Source of the DNA: Rotaria sp. Silwood1 | Taxonomy: Eukaryota > Rotifera > Eurotatoria > Philodinida > Philodinidae | Reading direction: 5' to 3' | Length of the DNA stretch: 64,000 nt | Assembly (NCBI GenBank): GCA_905250075.1 | Contig: CAJNOP010000139.1 | Coordinates: 62,001-126,000, forward strand | Shown: one piece after another, positions 1-13,070 of the stretch | How the letters are laid out: every line of letters starts with the position of its first letter | Numbering within the stretch: the stretch's first letter is position 1 | The notes under the pieces: generated by a model | The model's input: only the letters and a program-made list of their open reading frames with translations | Told to the model about the DNA's origin: nothing | Databases searched by the model: none | Position numbers and translations under genes: made by a program

Positions 1-39
1 TGTGGTAATGATAAAGAAAAAACAATTTCATCAAACTAC

Positions 40-3000
40 CAGTTTCTCCAGCTGGTGTTGTTTGATTAACATCAGCACCATTTTGTATTAAATATTGTAC
101 TAATTCTACATGTCCTTCTTGTGATGCTTCCATAAGAGGAGTTGATTGACCTAAATTAACATTAGCGCCATTGGATAGAAGAATTTTGGCTACATCCAAA
201 AATCCGCCAGCACATGCTAATGTTACTAAAATAATAAATTTAATTTAATATTATTAAAATAATATATGTATATTCAGTTTATACATACATGCAGTCTCTT
301 GTGTATCTTCAGTTGTTCGATTAACATCAGCACCTAACAAAAAAGAATATATTTTATATTAATATAAAATTCATAAAATAAAACATGTTTAATTATCCTT
401 CAAAGATAATCGATTTGTCTTATTAACTTTTATGCATTTCGAATAGAAATATCAATAAACTCGGAACGACTAACATTCATTATTTTTCATTGATCAGTTC
501 ACAGTTCTTTTTTTTTTTTATGACAATTGTGGCATAATCAATGCATCAATATTAGAGCTCGTCAAGTTGGTTCCGATCTCTAGTAATCTGACAAATGTAT
601 AAAATATGCTAAGTCAGCGAACACACAAAAACTAGAAAAAAAAGTATTCCGCATCTTTGAGGCAACTATCCAATTCCGATTAGAAAATTACATTAAGAGT
701 ATTTAAGTATGGTTCGACTAGTTTGGACCCGGACCCGACGGGTTCTTATCAGTACATATTATACTTGACGTCTTGAATATAAATTTTTATCTGTGCACAA
801 AAAAAGTGAATATAAACGTATTTTAACTATTCAAATTCCGAACAAGGCTTTGGAATGTGCTAGAACATTCTAGGTTTTTTTTTTCGTTGCTAAGGAAATT
901 CGAGGAAGATAGTAGGATAATGTTTGTCCTTGATTGCTATGGAGACGTACTCGACGAACTTTAGCCTTTCTTTGCACGTCCCTTCGTTGCTATGGAATAT
1001 CTACTCCTTGACTTTTTTCTTTTGAACTTGGTTGCTACGAGAGAGGAGAGATGCAAAATTTACACTCACTCTCGTAAGTTCCACAAAAAAATAAAAATAA
1101 AAATAACTTTACCTTGTGAAACAAGTAAATTTACAAGATCATCATGTCCTTCTCTACTAGCTGTAAACCATAGAAAAAAAAAACTAAAATGTTTTTTCTT
1201 TAAAGTTAATAACATAACAAACCTTCCATTAATGGTGTATATCCTTCATCATTAACTTCTTCTAAATTAGCACCTCGTTCAATAAGTAACGAGGCTAGTT
1301 CAATATGACCACCACATGCACTTAATGTTAGTGGACTTTCATAACTATCTGGTGGCATATTTACATCGGCACCATGATCAAGTAACAATTTTGCTACTTG
1401 TACATGACCATCCATACATGCTTCCATTAAAGCTAAATATAAATATTTATTTAAGATAAAAAAATAAATAAATTAAACTGAATTTTTTGATAAATGCACT
1501 CGTTTTCATTTCGAACGAATATTCTATCGACTAATTATCGAAAGATAAATTTATGTATTTTTTTTTTAAATAATCTAAAAGCATAACTATTGTGCAATAA
1601 CTCAAATAATGCATTGGAGTAAACTTTTAACGAATGATACAGATGTTTCTAGACAAAAATATTTGATTATTACGGATTAGAACTAAAACTTCTAAGCAAA
1701 TGTTTATAGATTCACTTAAATAAAAGCAATAACTTAGTGTTCGATATCACCTTTAATAAGCAAATATTCAATCTACAAAAGTACTCAGCTCAATAATTTT
1801 TACCATATTCTCAAAAGGATTTATGCGGTTAGCAAAAGTCACTGTATTTATTATCCTAACTAATTTTTCAAGACTTATTTACCTGTATGCATTTCATCTG
1901 TTTTATGTTGTTTACTATCATTTCCATTTTCTATTTATAGAAAAAAAAAAAAAAAACAAAATGAAAATTAATCTTCATAATAACATACTATCTTTCGAAT
2001 CATTCGAAAGTGTATTAACACCAGCACCATGATCAAGTAGTGCACGTGCAACTTCTACATGGCCACCACTAGCTGCTTCCATCTAAGAAAACGAAATTCA
2101 ATATTTCTAAAAAAAAAATTTCTTAAAAATAATTATTTACAAGAGGTGTATGACCATTTTCATTTGTTTCTTCTACTTTAGCACCATGTTCAAGTAGAAG
2201 TCGAACAATATCTGCATAACCCTTGACAAAGAAAACAAAAAACCAAATCATTGAAAGAAAGAAATTTTTATTTTGTTCTTCTTACTCCTCCTGCTGAATA
2301 ATGTAATGCTGTATTACCAGATGTTGATTGCATATTTACATTTGCATTATGTTTTAATAAAAGTTCAACTATTTCGTAATGACCAGCATTACAAGCTATT
2401 TATGAAAAAAAAAAACAATACACGTAAGAGTGTTTGCTTTTAGCAAAAAAAATAAAATCTATTTCTAACCTTCCATTAATGGTGTACAATCTTGTTTAGT
2501 ACCTCGATCATTAATATCAATATCAGGTATAGTTGTAAGTAATAAACGTACAAGATCTGTATAACCATTTGAACAAGCAACAGCTAAAACACTATCACCA
2601 TCTTCATTAACATCATTTAAATGTTCTTTTCCATTTGTTGTTTGAAGAATTTTTTCAATTGTACGAATATCATTATTCATACATGCACGAACAAATGTTC
2701 CGGATCTGAAAAAAAAAAAGAAAACATAAAACAATGATGCAATTATATTTGTGTTATTTTATTTTTATTTTTTTTTCATACGTGTCTTTATTTGTTGATT
2801 TAGATTTTTTTTCTTGATGTCCACTTAGATTAATATTTGATGGTGATATAGCATTAGCTATTTCATGTAAACCATTTAAATTATTTGTTACACTACTTGT
2901 TAATAAACGTACAACTTGTTGATCACGCCAAAAATCTTCTGGTATAGGAGAATTTGTTATACCAGTAGCTTCAAGTATAGCAGCTAATTTAGCTTGTGTA

Positions 3001-3403
3001 TCTGGATCAATTAAGCCAAGATCCATATCATCATTATTATTAGTATTATTTAATAATGCATTTGTTGAATTGGAAGGAAATGGTTCATCATCATCATCAT
3101 CGTCATCTTCATCATCACTTGTTTCGATCTAAGTATAAAAATAAATAATTCTGTTTTTTCTTAAATTAAAAATTTAATTCTTACAACTTCATTATCTTCA
3201 TCATCATCAGTTAACATTTCGTGATTATGATTTTGATAACGTTTAAGACCAACAGATAAAATCGAAACGTCAGTTAAATCTAATGATATATCGTGATCTG
3301 TATTTCGTATTAATGATGTTCGTAATGATTGATCAGTTAATGAAGTTGTTGTTGATATTGTTCGAGAATTATTGCCTTTCATATGCAAAGAACCATTGTT
3401 CAT
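40..3403 (-). CDS. ANKHD1/ANKRD17 (mask)-like ankyrin-repeat protein, N-terminal part, 3' end outside window
   Basis: Seen exons in gene order: 3185-3403, 2782-3128, 2470-2705, 2286-2395, 2141-2221, 1989-2082, 1223-1432, 1113-1160, 289-333, 40-225. All have GT..AG borders and matching phases, and the last ends in a donor, so more exons lie to the left. The protein starts with a Ser/Asn-rich and then acidic (poly-Asp) stretch. Next comes a segment of the type DPDTQAKLAAILEATGI followed by LLTSSV, which is the hallmark preceding the ankyrin array of vertebrate ANKHD1/ANKRD17 and fly Mask. Repeats such as TPLMEACMDGH and LIERGANLEEVNDEGYTPL match that family closely. Family members are very large ankyrin/KH scaffold proteins acting in Hippo/Yorkie and receptor tyrosine kinase signalling; the KH part is not in view. 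The ATG at 3403 has an in-frame stop just upstream and an AG acceptor-like site, so an earlier 5' exon is possible. One ankyrin repeat seems to be missing (see findings). Confidence 0.85.
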
Positions 3404-6400
3404 GCTAGACTATTTAAGAAAACAAGAATAGATTTTTGATTGAACCGATATTTATACATATAAACAAAAAAATCTCTAAAGAAAAAAATAATAATAAATA
3501 ACAACTCAAATAGTAGTCAATAGAAGAAGGTCAGATGTTTGTTCAGTCACTCTGACGCCGATCGTTTGGTCGGCCCCATAACGAGAGAGACAGAGACAGA
3601 GACAGAGGAATGGTATAAGAGATAGAACGGGACGAAGACAGAGAGAAAGAGATGAGATACATACACAAACAGAAGGAACGAAACGAAGGAGGGCAGGCAG
3701 AGTAGGGCACCACCACCAATACTATACAACTATGTAATATAACTTGGAATGAAACATGCTTATTTTCAACCATTAACATATTCTTTAGTCAGTATGATTG
3801 ACCATACATATTCAATTTCAATAATTTAACAAAAATATATTTGATTAAATGATTTTCTCAATATTTTATTCTATTTTTTAGAATTCATAACAATATAGAC
3901 AGATGTCGCTAATGAACAGTCATAAATAGATATTTGTTTAATATAATTTATTTTTTGTTTTAACACAAAAGCACAAGTTGAATAGTAAAGATTATCAAAC
4001 ATAATACATAATTTCAAAAGAGAAGTAAATTTCTACTTATCACCATTAAAATTCAACAAAGATAAAAAGTGTAATTGTATGATATAATATTAGTCCTTTT
4101 AATTGAAAGATTTTAACACATGTAAATAGTTTATTGAAAATTCTTAAATGCTAAATGATGTTTCCTCTTGAAAATGTAATATATAATAATTAATCTATAT
4201 ATCGTTTAGAGATGATTAAAAATGTATGTACTTGTAAAGTGAATACGACACTTTCTCATGAGTCCACAATATGAAACTCGTAATTATAATTTAATGAGTA
4301 ACTAGATAAAAAGTTTTTGACAGGTAAACTTTTTTACAGAGCAAAAAAACATTGATTGAAATAAGGAAAGCAATAAATTATATGATGAAATACAATATGA
4401 AGAAAAGGTTGTTCTTTTTAATTTCTTTCTTTCATTTTCTTTTATTACACTAACTGTTGTTTTAAGAAAGAATGTAATTTCATTTTCAATATAGATATAT
4501 GTCATGTGCTCACACTTCAAAATTCCAGTAATAGTTATTTTTTCTTTGTCTTTATGGTTGAATAGAACTCGACAAGTTACACAAGGAAAAAAAAATTGTT
4601 ACAAATATTCAATAGCAACTTTATAAACAAAGCCTAAGATACCATTATTGTGCAATATAAGGGTAACAGACACGAAATTCTGACTGTCGCAAACTTGCTT
4701 TTGAATATGTGTGATATTGATTTTTTTTCTTCTTATGTAACTCACCTACCTCTACTCAACCATGACCAAAAAAGAAAAATATATGATGCTGATATTTTAA
4801 AATGTAGGCACGTGGTACAGAGAATGTCAACATCTTATAAGCACCTTATTTGTTAGATTAATTAGTTTGGCAGTGAAACCATTCATATGATAAAAAGATT
4901 ATAAAATATTCGAAGACATTTCATTTTTTAGAGAATTATTTGTTCTATCCTTGTATTTAGTCTGAACGAAATGATAGTATCATATTTTAGGTAATGAACT
5001 TCAAAAAAAAACAATCGAACCTTTAAAAGTTTTTGATTGATTTCAAAATTCTCTACAAATTCAAGTTAACTTTGATCTTTTCCAAAATGTTAGAGTCTTC
5101 TCAACATTCTATGCTTTCTATCGAAAGTGAGATATGTAATACCTTTTATTTACTATTAAAAGGTTACTGAGAAACTCTCTTATATATTAAAAGTCGATGA
5201 AGTTTCTTAAGGATCATTTTTTTCATTAATATAGTTTTCTAAAAAAAAAGATTTTTTTTTCAGACTTTGCTTATTCAAATGAATGAAGAATTCACTTTCT
5301 ATGTTGCTCCTATGCAGATAATCATTGATTGAAATTTCAGCAGTTTCCTTTATATTGTAGGTTACTCCCATTCTTTTTTTATAAACTAATATACTTGTTG
5401 CTTTACTAAAAGCTAAAATTATATGGTTCAGAATAGTGTTGTACATGGGTACAACTTTTCGTACTCGGTTTTCTGCAAATTCCGTTAGTAGTATTGAATA
5501 AACTTTCACTTGTCACTGATCATATTCAATTTGAAAGCAGTATCAGAGCTAATAAACATAACAAATAGGGATATATATGAGTTGATTTTAATACCATGGT
5601 ACCGTTTCATTCTAATATATTAAAGTTCAATATTTTGAGTTCTTCTTAGTCAATCTTTATGATGTTTCTCTAAGAACTCATAAGATACACTTGGCTTACA
5701 TGTCGAAAACGCGTGTGAGTGTTGATCTGATTGAGGAGAACACCCACACCCTTTTCTTGAATCTCAAATCTACAGTCACTATTCGATTATCTCTGTTACT
5801 CGAAATTAAAAATTAATGAAAATATAGGCCGAGAAAAGTCTATTTTGAAGCAAGATTTGTCATTTTACTTGACTTATAACTGTCTTACGGTATGACAATT
5901 TGAGATGAAACTTTGATCATTGTATCCATTTATTATGATCTACCATCATTGAAAATAATAACGTCAGAAAATGTATGTTTATTAAAACAAAGAGAAAAAA
6001 TAGTGTCAATGAGTCACATAAGATTACAGCACGTATTATTTTTCATAATAATGACTAAAGTAAATATATAAAATACTACTTCATTTCTTATCTTAGGAGC
6101 TATGAGAATGACTCAAAACTGATTCTATATTGTACTTTAAAGAAGCTGTTTACTGTAGATGACGTCATATCATTAATATATAGTATAAAACAAATGCTTA
6201 AATCTAGACGATTGAAATTTATCAAACTTTGAGTCTCAATCGTGTATCTCAGCACGTAAAAACAATCTCTCTACCTGTAATCTCAAGTATTTTTAACTCA
6301 TTTTGAAAAACTCGTATTGTAGTGATAAGTATATAAAAATGATACGATCTTTATGTGAGTTTTTAAGATTAGTAAAGCACCAATATTCAATCTAACATTT

Positions 6401-9400
6401 AAAAAGAATCGAAATCTATTTGAATGAACACGGTAAACTCTAGACGGCACAAATATTACATTTCTTATTCAGTTTGAATTAGTCAAGTCTGTTTAGGTGC
6501 TTATCAAGACATAGAGAAAAAAAATGAACATCAACATCATTGTTTTGCCTTCCCTTTCTTACCTATTTGTTATTTAACTAAACTCTTATTCGCTTATTTT
6601 GACGTATATATAATCTGATAACTACAATCGTGATCGCTGTAAATTGAATTGATCAGTCTTCTTATCATTCATTTATCTTCTCAAAATACTTTTCATTGTG
6701 TTTTTTTAAATAAAAACATGGCTCCTATATTTAACGATGTATGACTTAGATTCATTGCTTTCTTGCTTTCCTCAAATGTTGTTAACTTTTTCGTGATTTT
6801 ATTTAGAAACACGAAAAAGCATTTGAAACTAAGGAATTATATCAATTAATGGCAACTGGCGGAGTTATTTAGTCAGTAATTTATATTCATCTAGTGTCAT
6901 CATACATTACTAATGGATTCGTTATTTCTTTTTGCTAAACTTTGTCTTTTCTTGATCAACATTATGACATGTGTTCAAACGCATAACTCGGCAGTTAAAA
7001 CAACAGCAGCGTAATATGAATATAATCTCAGTTTTACTATCATTAACGGTCAATTTCGAAACCACGAGGTATTTTATAGGCGATTTCAAAAGCAATATAC
7101 ATCATGCAATCCTCCTCCTATTGACGTTCCTACCTTTGTTAAATAACAAATCCATGCCACATCGACATATGATATATTGCAAATAGATAGACTCATTCAA
7201 TGAATAGAAATGAAGTAAATTTGTAACAATGACTAAAAAAGTTTTGCTTTTAAAAACATGATCAAAAATGATCTTTATCACTGATTGCAGAGAGTAATTG
7301 ATAATTTGAAACTTTGTTGCAGTACATGATTCCATAGGTCGAGTTTTTTCACGTAAACTTGAAAATATAGAATGTATTATAATTACATGAATTCGTCACA
7401 TTTCTCTTTTGTATGTGATTAGTTGGAAAATGAGTTCCTATTTTTGTCATAGAGGATGAATTATTGCTGTTATAATGGTAGAAGAAATAAGAAGAGAATT
7501 TGGAATTGAACGCTGTGTATCTTGTGCAGCTGATATTATCAAATTTATTACCTGTTGACATACATTATTGCACAGCAATTCGATGTCGACAAAAACTAAA
7601 GAATAAATATTATCATGCTTAACATATTCTACAAATTTATTCCATCCAATTGAATATTAGCAACAAACGTAACGAATAATAATAAACAAATATTGCAGCA
7701 ATTTATGAAAAAGTAATCGTCAACGATGCCAAAAACAATTCTCGATTTACATTCGATAAACAATCGCATCAATCAATAAAGTTATTCTTACGAAGTTACA
7801 AATTGACAAACTACTAACAAGTGACATATCTACTTAAATAGTGACTTTTTTTGACATTCTTAAGAATAAATTCTCGACGTCTTCGAGCAGCTTTCAACGA
7901 TTTCAGGTGTTGTAGGTACTCTCTTACTTATATATATATAAAACTTAACAGTTTGGGACAATTAAACCTATTAGAGATCAGTATGATTTACGTCGATGTT
8001 ATGTATCATTAGGTTAGTTAAGAACTACAGATGCTTCCAGACAGAGAACCAGATTAGATGTGGATAAAACCCAAACAGGTTCGCATCTATATCTGGATTT
8101 TATTTTCTATCTGATTTGTATTCAGCTTCAAATCTTAATAAAGAGCTGACACCAATGTACTCAAGATATGGAATGGAAGTGCTGCTCTACTTTCTACTGC
8201 CACGTCCACACAATCATTTCTTATCCACGATGACTTTAGTCATTTCTCTTACAGTTTGTTTCAGAGACAACGTCTAAACTGACATCCATCTATATTTTTG
8301 TCGGAAATAATAAAACTTTATATTAACAGAAAAGAAAGTTTTTTTTAACAAAGAACAACTAGACATACAAATGTTTTTATCAGATATCGGCCTCTAGAGA
8401 CATTGGGTAATTAGTGCTAGATAGAACTCAAGAATATCTATTAATGCTAGTTCCAGGTCGAAAATTATCGTAGTTTTACTGTATACGACTGTTTCCGTGG
8501 CGTATTATTCGGCTGGGATAAAGTTTGTTTTGTAAAATGTTTTGTTATCTTTAATAAAACAAAGATTTCATGCTTCAGATATTGATTCAGCTCAGATTAT
8601 GTTGAAAAACCTTTCTACTTAACTTCTAAGGCTTTTTATTTATTCATTACAATTCCAGGAAATGTATTGCATATTATATGATACGAAATGACTTGACTTA
8701 GAGATCTTTATTTTAAATTAATTATTCCTAGAACACGACTTCTTGTTTTACTATGTTTCTATCACTCACATGTTATCATATATGGTCATTTGCATCTGTA
8801 AAAAGAATCGGTTCTCTTCAATGAAATATTAAATAGTTTTGCCTTCATTTTAATACTCTTATTCTATATATAAATCAATTTTATTTTAATAAACATTAAT
8901 AAAAATTATAAAATATTTCTCTGTGGAGAACATAATCTTTGACATATCAGTTTTGCATAATCAATTAGTGTTGAATTTCTTATAAAATTATGTATTACTC
9001 CTCTCACCAGTCGAAAATCAATGTTAAGATGTACATTATTCGGTCAACATATTTTTGTATCAACAAAAAATTGTTCAATATAATTATCATAAACTAGGAA
9101 AAGTGTAAGAGAAGACGAGCATAAGTAATAATGGATACATCTTGATTTTCTATGTTTGCTTCTTCTGTACATAATTTGTTTTCTTTTGTAGTCTGTAATT
9201 CCTTACAGTCAATTTTAGCACAAACGGAAATGATTGATATTCAAAAGGATGTTCATCGATCCATATAAGACTGCTGATTTTATAGTTGGATTTTTTATTT
9301 TCAAAACGGGTATAATTTTAAGCGAACAAATTTCGATCTTGTGAAAATTAATCACAGAGAATTTTGATTTTTTTTGAAAACAAAAAGTATACAATTGAAA

Positions 9401-10515
9401 TAAGCTTTACTTTGTAGATTGTAGAGCTTTTCACACTACATCTTGTATTATATTTTGTTTTCTGAAACAATGTGTTTAGAAAAAAAAAAGAAACGCCAAG
9501 TGCCACCCATTGCATTTTCGTTCTGAATTATGACGTTGCATATTTACAGAGTAATTGAGGAGAGACAGTGGGTAACTTTCTTTCCTCCCTTGTAAAGAAA
9601 GTTGTTTTCATCTTCAGACTCCTTACATCGACACGCATGTTGCTATATAATACAAAGAATCACATCAGACGTTAACATTTCTTGCCGTTCTTTGTCCAAA
9701 ATATTTGTTGTCAAAATTTTGATAAGGTAAGACTGATTTAGTATATTGCGCACAACGCAAGCCATAACGTTTTCACATAAAATTGAAAGCATGCATGTGT
9801 TAGCGTGTTGCTTCAGATTAGCTCAGACCAATGTTAGATTAGTGATATGGACTTGTGGAGAAAGCATTTTCTAATGCTTAAGTTCATGAACTCTATTTTT
9901 AGACTATAAGGAGACTTGCATTGAGACGTTCAAAACTTGACAAGAAATTATTTCACTGAGACTTGTTTTCTCAAGTTATGATCGTTCACGGAACATATTT
10001 TCTCGGATTTCTTAGAGTAATCATTTAAATCCTAGTTTTTATATTCAGTTCACTGTAGATACACACCCATGCCTTTAAAGACAGAGAGACGAGTTCGATG
10101 GCATGTGTTTGAAGCGCAACCGAAACGGATCGAAAACCTGTTTCTCTATTGAAAATGCTTTCATCTATACTTTACTACTTCACTTACGTATTCCACATTG
10201 GCATATTTGATGAATAAAAGTCATTTGATTGTGAGTGACGATTTCAAAAAGCACACCAAAAAGAATGAGAGATATTACTTTAACAAATGTGCACAGAAAA
10301 AACATTTTCTTTTTCTTTCTTGTTCTCCATCCTTCTTTTATTTTTATTCAGGAATTCAACGAATCTTAACTCGTTTACTAATAATAAAAATCAGGTAAGA
10401 TTTCATTTCATGAGACATTGTCGAAGATGTGTTGAATATATTAGTCCAAAGATAATGGCTGATGATGGATCTATGAATACCAGTGAGTCATTCTAAATAT
10501 CAAACAGGATACCAA
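3404..10515. other. Long AT-rich stretch without a convincing gene
   Basis: I find no open frame with protein-like composition or splice-linked exons on either strand. The stretch 3570-3710 is a GA/CT-rich low-complexity tract directly upstream of the mask-like gene and may be part of its promoter or 5' UTR. GT/CA-rich imperfect hairpins sit at about 5706-5754 and 10060-10130. The rest is AT-rich sequence with scattered homopolymer runs. Confidence 0.5.
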
Positions 10516-12241
10516 ATGTCTACTGTAGGTTCGAATGATGATCATTTTCACCCAGATCTATCGCGACTAGAGAGCAGTATTGGTGTTCCTGAACAAAACA
10601 GTAACGATTGTCCAATGTCTGCAGAAGGTACAGTTATAAGAATTTATAACGCTATATTCCATAATGATTATCATAATCATTTCATCTATGTAGATGCTGT
10701 TGTAAAAAATATGATTTTAATAGCTGGAAGTATTGAGGAGACACTAATGGCTAACAAAGCATCGGATAGAGACGAATGCGACAAAGGAAGAGCTGATAGT
10801 AATGACAGCAGCATTCCACAGTCAACAAGCAGAACCGATAGCAGTCAAGCTCAATTATTTACTGAATCGCCGACAGGTACACAAGAGAAAAATTTATATC
10901 AGTCATCTAAGTTACTAGATTGTCATTCTCATGTTGAAGATCAAAAACAGAGCCAAATGAGTCATCCAACTACAGTCAATAATCAGCAACAACTTCGAGA
11001 AAAGAAACATATCATGATAAGCTATAATCGGGCTACATGTGAATCGATTTGTGATAAAATTGAAATTGGCCTTCAGGTAACAAATAACTAATGTAGAAAC
11101 ATGCATCCATCTTTTATTGAACAGAAAAAAGGATATACAGTGTGGCGAGACACAAGATGTTTGCATGGAAATATACTTGATGGAATGGCTAAGGCCGTTG
11201 AAAATTCTTTTATTGTTCTTCTATGCATGAATACAAGCTACCAAGAGAGTAAATATTGCATGATAGGTAAATAACTATCATTTCATTTTGATACTCGGCC
11301 AAGCCAATGATTGAATCTATTTAGAAGCTGAATATGCTTTTGACAAAAATGTTCCTTACATTCCGTGTGTCATGGAAAAAGGTTTCAAGCCGAGTGGTGC
11401 CTTAGCAATACTTAGAGGTGCTAGAAACCGTATTTCATTTTTTCCATCGGAAGATTTTGATAAATCATTTGCTGAGTTAGTGGCTGAAATTGAATACATT
11501 GAAGCAGAACTAAACGAAAGATGTCATGGTGAACGAAGTTTTCTCTGTTTATAGATTTATTGATATTTGTTTTATTCTTTTCTAAATATAGAAAATTTGA
11601 GTGAGCGTATTAATACTATAATTTCGGATTACAAATCATCAATCGATAAGAGTCACCTTCAACTACAACATCTCACAAAGAAAGAACTTTTTAAACTAAT
11701 GGAACGACTTTGTAAAGAAATTGCTCCTGAAACATTACAAATGTTTCGAAATGAGAATTCGGACAATGATGATGATAATGATAATAATAGTACACAAAAG
11801 CAAGACAAATTTTATCACTGGATAATGACATATCTTCTTAAACAAGATCAACATTTAACAGCCATTATTCGTACTCAACAAGAGCAACAAAAAAATTTTG
11901 CTGCTGTTACACAATGTCTTCTTCATCACAGTGACGAAATAGTAAAGATGATGCAAATACAACAGGAACACGTAAACTACTTTCGCCGACTCTCAGATCA
12001 GATTGTAGAACAGCAGAAACAATTAACCCAAATTATTGAAAGACAACAGCAACAAGAAGCTACTAATAGTAATTTACTACAAACCCAATCATCCAAGGAA
12101 CAATCGGCAACCAATATTGATCATGATCGAGCATGTCCTGACAAACACGAAAGTCGAAAAGGTTATATCCATACACTGATCAATCTAGCGAACACTACTA
12201 TACTATTATGGACGCTGGCAGCAGTTGTAAGAAAATCTTAA
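10516..12241 (+). CDS. TIR-domain protein with Gln-rich coiled coil and C-terminal hydrophobic segment
   Basis: Four exons: 10516-11076, 11125-11266, 11325-11528, 11592-12241, all with GT..AG borders and matched phases; introns are 48-63 bp. Residues about 1-160 are a low-complexity N-terminal region. A TIR fold follows across exons 1-3: HIMISYNRATC (first strand, box-1 like), GYTVWRDTRCLHG (box 2/BB-loop like), SFIVLLCMNTSYQESKYC, then EAEYAF and VPYIPCVME. In SARM1-type TIRs the catalytic Glu lies in the helix after the strand that SFIVLLCMN resembles; the Glu in YQESKYC is a candidate, so NAD hydrolysis is possible but unproven. Exon 4 encodes a charged helical region, a Gln-rich coiled coil (QQQEQQK-like stretches) and a C-terminal hydrophobic patch (TILLWTLAAVV) that could anchor it in a membrane. 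I remember this layout as common in bdelloid genomes. The start is uncertain: ATG 10516 is the conservative choice (see findings). Confidence 0.75.
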
Positions 12242-12298
12242 ATTTTCCATATTCTGATTTGATTTTGTGCATCTTAGTCTTTTCGTTTTTTCACATGA

Positions 12299-12304
12299 AA
12301 TAAA
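12299..12304 (+). terminator. Poly(A) signal AATAAA of the TIR gene
   Basis: A canonical AATAAA lies 58 bases after the stop codon of the TIR gene, a normal distance for eukaryotic 3' processing. Confidence 0.55.
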
Positions 12305-12682
12305 GTTTTGACGAAGAACTTATATGCAATGGTCTGCATAGCTGCTTGAATAAGAAGACAAAGTAAATCCACCGGGTTATCTGTGTATAAAAATAAGATA
12401 TTTTATGTCTAATAATTCAATCAGAGTTTTGAGTTCATGCGCCCGTGTGAGCTAGTTTTTAGACAACAAGAAGCCAAGTCTTAGTGGATCAATCAAGAAT
12501 TGATGAACCTATAGTTTTTTCAATGAACGTTCCGTCTAGAGAGAGATCAATCTACTGTGACTTGCTTAAAATTCTGATAAACTTAAGCGGATTTCGTAAT
12601 TATTGTTGACCGGTAATAAAGAATGTCGATTTTACAAGATTATCAAAAGTCTCGATTATTTAATTAATTCAAACTGTTTCAG

Positions 12683-13070
12683 CATTTTTAGCTCCACATG
12701 TGGCTACTTGCTATTTACTTGGTATATTTTTGAAACGAACTAATGCAGAAGTCAATAATAATCTAAAATATAATGATGTTTTATATAGCAATGCATTGTT
12801 AACTTGCATATTTGGATCAACGACCATCAATAATTCGATTTCATTTTTTATATCTACTATTGTTAATATTATTATAAGTCTTCGCACAGTATCAATTCCG
12901 AACAAATATGTTAGTTAAATAATACGATAATTTTTTTATTTGCTGATTTAACTATAACTTATGATCAAGGACAATCATATGCAGTTGAAAATTCATTACA
13001 ACATCACATAGAAATACTTCCAACGGAAATAGAAAAGAAAGAATTTGAGTTTTCTGATACAAGTATGTAA
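12683..13070 (+). pseudogene. Remnant of an SLC5-type sodium:solute symporter, C-terminal region
   Basis: A good acceptor (TTTCAG) precedes an exon reading AFLAPHVATCYLLGIFLKRTNAE. This resembles the SLC5/sodium-solute symporter segment near TM10-11 (consensus-like APPxxxxFLLGxFWKRxN). A second block, from about 12788, reads SNALLTCIFGS and then FFISTIVNIIISL followed by SIPNKY, like the last helix and the PIP motif preceding the C-terminal loop. Near 12957 the expected LxxLT segment appears as LADLTITYD but without a usable acceptor. About half of the expected sequence between blocks is absent and no upstream exons are visible in 12305-12680. I therefore read it as a decayed copy. Substrate specificity cannot be given. 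Confidence 0.45.

Noticed and set aside
3543..3779. Overlapping Ser/Leu-rich frames on the minus strand
   Set aside because: They come from the GA/CT low-complexity tract and lack start context, domains or splice links.
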